NCBI GenBank assembly: GCA_904501955.1
Contig: CAJGCY010000167.1
Span: 1-5,302 of the forward strand
From: an uncultured Akkermansia sp.
GTDB taxonomy: Bacteria; Verrucomicrobiota; Verrucomicrobiia; Verrucomicrobiales; Akkermansiaceae
Direction: 5' to 3'
Length of the DNA: 5,302 bases
Positions 1-5,041 of this stretch are shown piece by piece. Each line of letters starts with the position of its first letter. Positions within the stretch are counted from its first letter, which is position 1. The position numbers were made by a program, and so were the translations under genes. A model generated the notes under the pieces. The model saw only the letters and a program-made list of their open reading frames with translations, made no database searches and had not been told where the DNA came from.

Positions 1-168
1 CGCCGTGGCTGGCGCCTACGGCTCACGCGAACGTTCGTTGTCACTCACGCGAACGCTTGGGGCTTACGCCCCTACACGCGAACGCTCGCTGTCGCTCGCG
101 CGAACGTTCGGCCTAACGGCCTCACGCGAGGAGCACCTAACAGTGCTCCAACTTCCGATTTATCGCGC
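1..168. repeat. Dispersed hairpin-rich intergenic repeat, left copy
   Basis: No gene is supported here. The segment shares two blocks with the right end of the window in opposite orientation: 1-20 matches the reverse complement of 5092-5111 at 17 of 20 positions, and 148-168 matches the reverse complement of 5043-5063 at 19 of 21, including the identical 13-mer TTCCGATTTATCG. Between the blocks are 123 nt of short hairpins separated by the word ACGCGAACG (25-33, 47-55, 76-84, and with one change 98-106). The hairpins are GGGGC-ttac-GCCCC, GGCC-taac-GGCC and GGAGCAC-ctaaca-GTGCTCC (130-149). Positions 28-37 and 101-110 are the same perfect 10-nt palindrome, CGAACGTTCG. The reading frame open across this region is a by-product of the repeat and continues antisense to the synthetase gene. 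The element probably extends beyond the left edge. Confidence 0.7.
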
Positions 169-174
169 TGCGTC

Positions 175-189
175 ATACCACCGTGGTAT
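175..189. repeat. 15-nt odd palindrome ATACCAC-c-GTGGTAT
   Basis: The 7-nt arms 175-181 and 183-189 are exactly complementary around one central base. It lies between the repeat core and the terminator of the synthetase gene. A one-base centre suits a dimeric protein-binding site better than an RNA hairpin, although a stem with fewer pairs and a larger loop is possible. No function is assigned. Confidence 0.4.
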
Positions 190-193
190 ACAC

Positions 194-230
194 AAACCGG
201 CACCCTCGGGTGAGCCACGGGTGCCGGTTT
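194..230 (-). terminator. Strong intrinsic terminator-like hairpin after the synthetase gene
   Basis: A perfect 12-bp stem pairs 194-205 with 219-230 around a 13-nt loop. It starts about 30 nt past the stop codon at 260-262. The stem ends are A/T runs (AAA...TTT), so read on either strand the hairpin ends in a short T run; on the minus strand this is TTTGTGT, which is not a long U tract. Position and strength suit termination of the 260-2425 transcript, and it may also act on transcripts entering from the left. Confidence 0.75.
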
Positions 231-259
231 TGAGTATTCGGGGGATTGTTGCGCGTGTA

Positions 260-2425
260 TCAGGAGAGCGCTTCCTCCGCAAGGAGTTTGCAGCCACGCA
301 AATCCAGCTTGCCGGTGGGCAGGGTGGGAATGGCCTCCACGGGGACGAGATACTTGGGCGCCCAGAGGGTGGGAATCTGGCGGTCTTGCAGCATGTTGCG
401 GATGGAGGTCAGAATCTCCTTTTCCTCAGAGCTGCGGCGGTGCTGCGGCAGGGCGGAGAGGAGCACGAGTGCCTCACCCTTCTGCGGGTCGGACACGCCG
501 GTGATGGCAATTTGCACGCCATCCTCAGCAGCGAGCTCGAAGGCTTGGTTGAGGGCGAGCTCCACGCCTTCGTGGGGCACCATTTCGCCGCCTATCTTGG
601 AGAAGCGGGAGAGGCGGCCACCGAGGGTGAGGAAGCCGTTGAGGTCCATCTGGCCGATGTCGCCGGTCTTGAACCAGCCATCGCGGAAGATGTCCGCGTT
701 GAGCTCGGGGCGGCCTACGTAGCCGTTGAACACGTTGGCACCCTTGAACCAAATCATGCCGCGCTCTGTGAGCGGGAGCTCCTTGGTGTCATCATCCACA
801 TCGGTAATGCGGATGGCCACACCCGGGAGGAGGGCACCGATGCCGGGGCGTACCGTGCCGGGAACGAAGAACTTGGAGCCGGGCACCATGGGGGCATCCG
901 GCATGTTCACGCCGATAACGGGGGAGGTTTCCGTAAGGCCGTACCCCTCCAGCGGTTTGATGCCGCATTTGTCGATGAACTCTTGCTCCAAATCCGGCTG
1001 CAGTTTCTCTGCACCGAGCACGAAGTAGCGCACGGAGCGGAAGGTGTTCGCATCTGCACGGCGGAGCATGGCGCGGCCGAAGGTGGGCGTGCCGCACACG
1101 AGGTTGAGGTTGTGCTTAACGATGAGCTCGTTGAGCGTGCGGGCATCCGTCGGGTTCGGGTATGAGCAGAAGGAGCAGCCTGTGAGCAGCGGCAGGAACA
1201 TGGTCACCGTCATGCCGAAGCTGTGGAAAATCGGCAAGCTGGCCAAGAACTTGCAGTCCGTCAGGTCCAAGCGGCAGGCGCACTGGGCGGCATTGGCCAG
1301 CAGCATGCGGTGCGTCAGCGCCACACCCTTGGGCTCACCGCTGGAGCCGGAGGTGAAGAGCATCACCGCCTCATCATTGTTCTTGTGGTCATCTGTATGG
1401 AAGAGGTTGCAGATGAGCCCGGCCGGGGCCATCTTGGCCATCAGTACATTGGAGATGAGGGAGAGCTTGGAGAGGTCCTTCTTGAGCAGGTCCTCCACCA
1501 AAATCAGTTGCTCCTTTGCCGGCCAGGGGAACTGCGGCAGCTTCTGCATGAAGGCGCGCGCCGTGATGAAGGTCTTCAGCCCTGCCTGGCGCACGGTGCT
1601 CTCAAAGGCTGCGTGCGAGGAGGCATAGTTGATGAGCACCGGGGTAATGCCTGCCAGCAAGCAGCTGAGCGTGGCAATCGTACCGCCGGGGCCGGGGGGC
1701 AGGATAACGCCGATGCGCTTGTCGTCTCTCTTGCGCAGCTTTTTCGCCACGGCCATGGAGACGCCCAGCACCTTGAAGAACGGCAGCGTGTTGCCCGTCA
1801 TGCCGTCCACTATCTCCACCTTCGGGTTGGCCTTCATCGCACGCACCAAGGCGGTGGTCAGTGAGCCTTCCAGCAACGGTTGGGCGGCAAAAAGTTCCGC
1901 GCTCTTCTGCAGCCAAGCCGCCATCAGGCGCTCGCCGGTCTGCGGACCGGAGGCCAACTTGGGCAGAATGCAGAACTCCTCATGCGTGTCTGCATCCGGC
2001 ACTTCGCGGAAGAGGGAGTTGACGCTGTTGCCGTAATGGCCGAGGAACAACGGGATGGGGGAAATGTGCAGGCTGCCGACGTGGCGCAGGAAGGGGGAGG
2101 GCACATCGCTGTACGTGCCGCGTATCTTGGCTACCTGCCCGGGCAGGAAGACAACGCTTACCCCTGCCTCTAAGCGGGCGAGTATCTGCTCGCGCACGGC
2201 GCGGGAGGTGGTTTTGCGGAAGTCGAAGTACTCTATATCCACCCCTTTGCGCTGCAGGAAATCCATAATCTCCGTTGCAGGGGGGAAGGAGGGATCCACC
2301 AAGTAACACACCTTGCCATCCAGCAAGTGGTGTAGTGCCTTACCCGCCTCGATGCTGATGCGGTTGGGCATGTAAAAACCCGGGTTGACGATATTTTCTT
2401 GTCCGTGGACGATAAGACCGGCCAT
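260..2425 (-). CDS. Aas-like acyl-ACP/acyl-CoA synthetase (AMP-binding) with a degenerate PlsC-type acyltransferase domain
   Basis: A 721-aa protein, close to my recollection of E. coli Aas (about 719 aa) and with the same two-domain order. Residues about 235-715 form an ANL-superfamily adenylating enzyme: TSGSSGEPKG (358-367, ATP/phosphate loop), SLPIFHSFG (396-404), GYGLTETSP (494-502), TGD (587-589), GRLSRFSKIGGE (603-614, hinge region, very Aas-like) and PTGK (703-706) with the probable catalytic Lys706. These predict ATP-dependent activation of a fatty acid as acyl-AMP and transfer to ACP or CoA. Residues about 15-190 align by eye with the Aas acyltransferase half, but the NHxSxxD motif reads NRISIEA (21-27) and the FPEGR motif reads LPGQV (94-98), so the lysophospholipid acyltransferase activity is probably lost. 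No membrane segment or signal peptide is visible, suggesting a cytoplasmic or peripheral membrane protein. The ATG at 2423-2425 has no clear Shine-Dalgarno but lies about 95 nt after a good promoter. The next gene upstream (2577-3641) has the same orientation, 151 nt away. The synthetase fold is near certain; acyl acceptor and chain length are not known. Confidence 0.93.
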   Translation of the reverse strand: MAGLIVHGQENIVNPGFYMPNRISIEAGKALHHLLDGKVCYLVDPSFPPATEIMDFLQRKGVDIEYFDFRKTTSRAVREQILARLEAGVSVVFLPGQVAKIRGTYSDVPSPFLRHVGSLHISPIPLFLGHYGNSVNSLFREVPDADTHEEFCILPKLASGPQTGERLMAAWLQKSAELFAAQPLLEGSLTTALVRAMKANPKVEIVDGMTGNTLPFFKVLGVSMAVAKKLRKRDDKRIGVILPPGPGGTIATLSCLLAGITPVLINYASSHAAFESTVRQAGLKTFITARAFMQKLPQFPWPAKEQLILVEDLLKKDLSKLSLISNVLMAKMAPAGLICNLFHTDDHKNNDEAVMLFTSGSSGEPKGVALTHRMLLANAAQCACRLDLTDCKFLASLPIFHSFGMTVTMFLPLLTGCSFCSYPNPTDARTLNELIVKHNLNLVCGTPTFGRAMLRRADANTFRSVRYFVLGAEKLQPDLEQEFIDKCGIKPLEGYGLTETSPVIGVNMPDAPMVPGSKFFVPGTVRPGIGALLPGVAIRITDVDDDTKELPLTERGMIWFKGANVFNGYVGRPELNADIFRDGWFKTGDIGQMDLNGFLTLGGRLSRFSKIGGEMVPHEGVELALNQAFELAAEDGVQIAITGVSDPQKGEALVLLSALPQHRRSSEEKEILTSIRNMLQDRQIPTLWAPKYLVPVEAIPTLPTGKLDLRGCKLLAEEALS

Positions 2426-2466
2426 AATGCAAATATGTTGATGAAGTTAACGCTCGCTCAGCATAA

Positions 2467-2499
2467 GAGCCGCCCTACCGGTTGCCCCGGGGGCGGCTC
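2467..2499 (-). promoter_or_regulatory. GC-rich leader hairpin upstream of the synthetase gene
   Basis: A perfect 9-bp stem pairs 2467-2475 (GAGCCGCCC) with 2491-2499 (GGGCGGCTC) around a 15-nt loop. It lies inside the predicted 5' leader of the synthetase gene, 41 nt before its start codon, and also downstream of the barrel gene's stop. Neither side has a U tract, so it is not a canonical intrinsic terminator. It could be a leader control element, a pause or processing site, or a barrier to read-through from the barrel gene. Confidence 0.45.
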
Positions 2500-2526
2500 C
2501 TGCCTCGCATTCAGGAGCTGTATGAC

Positions 2527-2535
2527 ATTATACCA
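2527..2535 (-). promoter_or_regulatory. Extended -10 promoter for the synthetase gene
   Basis: On the minus strand this reads TGGTATAAT, a perfect TATAAT hexamer with the upstream TGn extension. No good TTGACA-like box lies 16-18 nt upstream, as is common for extended -10 promoters. The predicted start is near 2520, giving a leader of about 95 nt. The -10 sits in the loop side of an imperfect inverted repeat (about 2515-2539, GAGCT...AGCTC with inner GTAT/ATAC), which could also be an operator. Confidence 0.55.
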
Positions 2536-2550
2536 GCTCTTCTGCGTATT

Positions 2551-2568
2551 ACCAGATAAAAATCCGGT
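2551..2568 (-). terminator. Possible weak terminator hairpin after the barrel gene
   Basis: On the minus strand, ACCGGAT-TTTT-ATCTGGT forms a 7-bp stem with one G-U pair and a UUUU loop, 8 nt after the stop codon. There is no following U tract and the stem is short, so this is tentative. A run of seven A precedes it on the minus strand (T run on +, 2568-2574). Confidence 0.3.
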
Positions 2569-2576
2569 TTTTTTGA

Positions 2577-3641
2577 TTAGAAGGTGTAGGTGGCGCTCAC
2601 ACCGAATACCACGCCGAACTCGCGGAAGGGCACGCAGTTCGGGTTGCCGGTGTAGTGCTTGAACTCGGACTCCTCATTGGCCTTCATGCCACCCTTACCC
2701 AGCCAGTTGAAGCTGATGGAGGGAGTGATGATGAAGTTCTCCTTCACGAAGTAAGGCGTGGAGAGCTTGATCCAGAATGCCTGAGTACCGTTGGCGCAAG
2801 CGTTGTAGCGGGAATCGAAGTAGTCAGCCGTGGCGCTCATCGCGAAGGTTACAACAGCCAGCATGGAGTTCTCCGTCAGCGGCTCGCCGAATACCGGGGC
2901 CTTCAGCGTGATGTACGGCTCGAACCACCAACCGGTGATGCCCTGGAAGGAGAAGCTGGTCTTGATACCGGTGGAGAACCACTTGGCGTTGGAGGGGGTC
3001 CACTCCGGTGCGATGAATACCTCGTTCACCACGGAAGCACCCTGGTCGCGGTAGTGCTTGGCCATCACGCCCAGCAGACCACCGTGAATGAAGTCGTGAC
3101 CGAAGGCGATGTTCCACTCCTGGGCGGTGTACTTCAGCTCCGTCATCAAGGTGAGCTGGTTCTCGATGTTGGCCTGCTTAATCTTGTTCTGCTTAGCCTT
3201 AGCGGTTGCACCGGCAAGGTACTGGCCGTAAGCCTCTGCACCCACGGTATCCGGGGTGATGCCCATCTGCGCAAGACCGGCTGCTGCAAGCTGCGTGGCA
3301 GCGGCGCCGCCCACGTTCGGGTTGCCGTAAAGAGTGTGGCCGGAGAACGGTACGTGGTAGGCCAGCGTGTGACCAAGGCTCCATGCGGACTCCTTGCCCA
3401 TGTCGTAGTTCAGCTTCACTGCCGTGTAGCCTACGCTGTCACCCTGTGCTACGGAGTGAGATACAACGTAACCACGACCGGAGTAGTTTGTGTCGTAGCC
3501 TACTGTCAAGGATCCTTTCAAGCGCTTGGCGGAGAGAACGGGCTCGTTGGCAAGCGAATCCACCGGGGTGGTGGTGGCAGCGGTGTCGGCAAAGGCCGGT
3601 GCAGCAAGCAGGGCTGCAATCAGTGCGTTACGTACTTTCAT
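2577..3641 (-). CDS. Secreted outer-membrane beta-barrel protein (porin-like), family not identified
   Basis: A 354-aa protein with a clear Sec signal peptide: MKVR, then a hydrophobic alanine-rich stretch, with likely cleavage after AFA at residue 18. The mature chain has many alternating polar/aromatic strands (for example 43-60, 70-80, 88-97, 161-182, 222-247, 260-272, 287-296, 302-313) and ends in TYTF, the C-terminal Phe beta-signal read by the BAM machinery. The early GYDTNYSGRG segment (48-57) resembles the first strand of small putative porins that carry a Y-x-x-RG motif, but I cannot name the family. Residues about 109-158 are alanine-rich and look helical, which suggests a plug or long loop inserted in the barrel. 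The only cysteines, Cys282 and Cys336, lie in probable loops and could form a disulfide. A near-consensus promoter and long leader imply strong expression. A transport or adhesion role cannot be told apart from sequence. Confidence 0.88.
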   Translation of the reverse strand: MKVRNALIAALLAAPAFADTAATTTPVDSLANEPVLSAKRLKGSLTVGYDTNYSGRGYVVSHSVAQGDSVGYTAVKLNYDMGKESAWSLGHTLAYHVPFSGHTLYGNPNVGGAAATQLAAAGLAQMGITPDTVGAEAYGQYLAGATAKAKQNKIKQANIENQLTLMTELKYTAQEWNIAFGHDFIHGGLLGVMAKHYRDQGASVVNEVFIAPEWTPSNAKWFSTGIKTSFSFQGITGWWFEPYITLKAPVFGEPLTENSMLAVVTFAMSATADYFDSRYNACANGTQAFWIKLSTPYFVKENFIITPSISFNWLGKGGMKANEESEFKHYTGNPNCVPFREFGVVFGVSATYTF

Positions 3642-3681
3642 ATCTGTGTGTATGTAGCTTCTTAAGGTTTTACCTCACTCC

Positions 3682-3717
3682 GTTCACTCCCTGTCGGAGA
3701 GAGAAAGTAGAGTGAAC
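3682..3717 (-). promoter_or_regulatory. Leader inverted repeat of the barrel gene
   Basis: In the 5' leader, GTTCACTC (3710-3717 read on minus) pairs perfectly with GAGTGAAC (3682-3689) as an 8-bp stem with a 20-nt loop that contains a small CTCC/GGAG inner pairing. A second GGAGTGA lies at 3675-3681, so the same left arm can pair with either of two right arms, giving two mutually exclusive stems. This could be translation or stability control, but no known riboswitch is recognised. Confidence 0.45.
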
Positions 3718-3735
3718 TCTAGTTTTGGTGAGCTC

Positions 3736-3764
3736 ATTCTACCAAATTGCTAGAGTAGTGTCAA
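3736..3764 (-). promoter_or_regulatory. Near-consensus sigma70 promoter of the barrel gene
   Basis: On the minus strand there is a perfect TTGACA (3759-3764), a 17-nt spacer, and TAGAAT (3736-3741), preceded by TGG as an extended -10. Transcription should begin near 3729, leaving a leader of about 88 nt before the ATG at 3639-3641. This is the strongest promoter match in the window and fits an abundant envelope protein. The DNA just upstream is AT-rich and may add UP-element or curvature effects. Confidence 0.75.
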
Positions 3765-3786
3765 GCTTATTTCGTGAAAATTCCCA

Positions 3787-3866
3787 TTTTTTTAGGAGAA
3801 ATAGTGGCAAATTTTGCATTTTTTTGCAAAATTCGGCTCTTTTTTGGGCAAAATGACGCAATTTTC
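3787..3866. other. AT-rich segment with phased A/T tracts upstream of the barrel promoter
   Basis: This is part of the 331-nt gene-free stretch 3642-3972. Runs of A or T are centred near 3790, 3813, 3822, 3830, 3842, 3852 and 3863, most of them about 8-11 nt apart, roughly one helical turn. A perfect AATTTTGCA/TGCAAAATT stem (3810-3818 with 3825-3833) with a six-base loop sits inside. The composition differs sharply from the surrounding GC-rich genes. It may be intrinsically curved DNA or a nucleoid-protein site. The short open frames across it are rich in Phe, Ile and Lys because of the runs and are not believed to be genes. Confidence 0.5.
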
Positions 3867-3947
3867 AGCCCTATTTCATCATCATGGCACAAAAAATGCT
3901 TGATTTTGTTCCACGTTGTTGTATTTTTCGCCCCAATTTTGAAAGCG

Positions 3948-3969
3948 GGCTGCGAGGTATGGCGCAGCC
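3948..3969 (-). terminator. Terminator-like hairpin after the ankyrin gene
   Basis: A perfect 7-bp stem, GGCTGCG (3948-3954) with CGCAGCC (3963-3969), and an 8-nt loop begin 3 nt past the stop codon at 3973-3975. The following minus-strand sequence is CGCTTTCAAAATT, only weakly T-rich, so efficiency may be modest. The A/T-rich hairpin at 3810-3833 could be a second stop further down. Confidence 0.45.
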
Positions 3970-3972
3970 GGG

Positions 3973-4953
3973 TTATTCGCCGCCGGCGGAGCGGATGAGT
4001 TGCGCGCAGTCGGGGTGGTGGTGTGAGGTGGCGGCGTGAAGGGCGGTATGGCCGAAGCGGTTTTTGTGCTTCAGCTCCAGCCCGGGGGCGGCGAGCAGCA
4101 GGCGCACGCACTCCGTGTGGCCGGACTCCGCAGCAATAATGAGGGGGGTGTAGCCGGTTTTTGTCGTACTGTTCACCTGAATGCCCGGTGCTGCCAGCAG
4201 CAAGCGCACGCATTCCGTATGCCCTTGCCAAGCGGCGAGGTAAAGGGGCGTGCGGCCGAATTGTCCGCCTGCATTCACATCCGTACCGGGGGTGGACAGC
4301 AGTAGGCGCACGCACTCCGAGCGCCCCCAGTATGCTGCCCAGTACAGGGCGGTTCGGTGGGTGTAGTCCGCCTTGTTGACATCAATCCCCGGGGTGCTGA
4401 GCAGTAGCTGCAGGCTCTCCGCGTTGCCGCTGAATGCCGCCCAGTACAGAGCGGTGCGCCCGCGGGCATCCGCGTGGTTCACATCTGCCCCCGCCAGTAG
4501 GAGCAGGCGGAGTTTTGCCGGTTCGCGGTAGGCGCTCAAGAGCGACTCACTGTAGCGGGTAATGCCCATTTGTTGCAGTTTAGCGCGTGCTGCCTCCGGG
4601 GTGGTGGGCACTTCCTCAGCTGCAGCGGTGGCATCCGGCTCGGGGGTGGGCATTTGCACCGGGGCGGGGGCTTCGGTGATGGTGAGGGCAGGGGGCTCCG
4701 CGCTGTCCATGGCGATGTGGTCCGCGAGTTCCTGCGCCAGCGGTTGCACCTCGGCTTTGATGAGGTTTTGCGCTGTTTCGCGGGCTATGCGGCTTGCCTC
4801 TTCACGGCTTAAGCCCGCGGGCGGCGGGGCTGCTTTCTCCTCCGCTGCGGTATGGAGGTAGATGATGTACCCGATGGCAGCGCACAAGAGCAACAAGGTG
4901 CAGGTGTGGAGCGGGTGCCCGTGGGGCTGTTGCTGTGAGTCGTGGCTTGCCAT
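3973..4953 (-). CDS. Membrane-anchored ankyrin-repeat protein
   Basis: A 326-aa protein. Residues about 17-34 (TCTLLLLCAAIGYIIYLH) are a single hydrophobic helix that acts as an uncleaved anchor, with the bulk probably in the periplasm. Residues 48-82 look helical and charged (coiled-coil possible), and 86-118 is a Pro/Glu/Ala-rich linker. Residues 128-326 are ankyrin repeats of exactly 34 aa: a degenerate first one (128-161), then 162-195, 196-229, 230-263, 264-297, and a final capping unit from 298. Repeats 162-297 keep the TALYWAA or TPLYLAA core, LLL, and PG.DVN-like turns. The fold binds other proteins; no catalytic domain is present and the partner is unknown. I chose the ATG at 4951-4953 because it puts the anchor near the N-terminus and lies about 22 nt after a TTGACA promoter. 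The open frame runs further upstream to 5274, but that extension is repeat DNA. There is no Shine-Dalgarno. Bacterial periplasmic ankyrin proteins of AnkB type are a loose parallel only. Confidence 0.88.
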   Translation of the reverse strand: MASHDSQQQPHGHPLHTCTLLLLCAAIGYIIYLHTAAEEKAAPPPAGLSREEASRIARETAQNLIKAEVQPLAQELADHIAMDSAEPPALTITEAPAPVQMPTPEPDATAAAEEVPTTPEAARAKLQQMGITRYSESLLSAYREPAKLRLLLLAGADVNHADARGRTALYWAAFSGNAESLQLLLSTPGIDVNKADYTHRTALYWAAYWGRSECVRLLLSTPGTDVNAGGQFGRTPLYLAAWQGHTECVRLLLAAPGIQVNSTTKTGYTPLIIAAESGHTECVRLLLAAPGLELKHKNRFGHTALHAATSHHHPDCAQLIRSAGGE

Positions 4954-4981
4954 GGTGCGCGGTATGATATGTCCGCGTATG

Positions 4982-5009
4982 AGCCTAGCAAAATGCGCCT
5001 GAATGTCAA
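4982..5009 (-). promoter_or_regulatory. Promoter of the ankyrin gene
   Basis: On the minus strand there is a perfect TTGACA (5004-5009), a 16-nt spacer, and TAGGCT (4982-4987), a moderate -10 preceded by TGC as an extended -10. The predicted start near 4975 gives a short leader of about 22 nt. A run of eight C (5025-5032, G on the coding strand) lies 15 nt upstream of the -35 box. Confidence 0.55.
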
Positions 5010-5041
5010 GAGCGAAGTTCCGAGCCCCCCCCACCGCCACT

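Noticed and set aside
25..131. CRISPR array, because ACGCGAACG recurs at intervals
   Set aside because: The repeated word is only 9 nt, the spacing of 22-29 nt is filled by self-complementary related sequence rather than unique spacers, and no cas gene is near.
110..150. Integron attC-like motif, because GCCTAAC and ACCTAAC fit RYYYAAC
   Set aside because: No matching GTTRRRY partner stands at the right distance on the same strand, the motif sits in the loop of short hairpins rather than at the stem base, and there is no integrase or cassette array.
5..1165. 386-codon open frame on the plus strand
   Set aside because: It is antisense to the well-supported synthetase gene and begins inside the repeat; its protein is low-complexity (repeated RERSLSL-type words) with no recognisable domain. 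Antisense openness is expected from GC-rich codon bias.
2467..2499. Canonical intrinsic terminator of the barrel gene
   Set aside because: The stem is strong but neither strand has a U tract after it, and it lies in the predicted leader of the next gene.
2655..3665. 336-codon open frame on the plus strand
   Set aside because: It is antisense to nearly all of the barrel gene, which has a signal peptide, a C-terminal beta-signal and a promoter. The plus-strand product shows no domain and has an unnatural Gly/Val/Leu-rich composition.
3774..3998. 74-codon plus-strand frame with hydrophobic Phe/Ile-rich product
   Set aside because: It starts with GTG, its residues come from the T runs, it overlaps the barrel promoter's upstream region and the end of the ankyrin gene, and no ribosome site or promoter fits.
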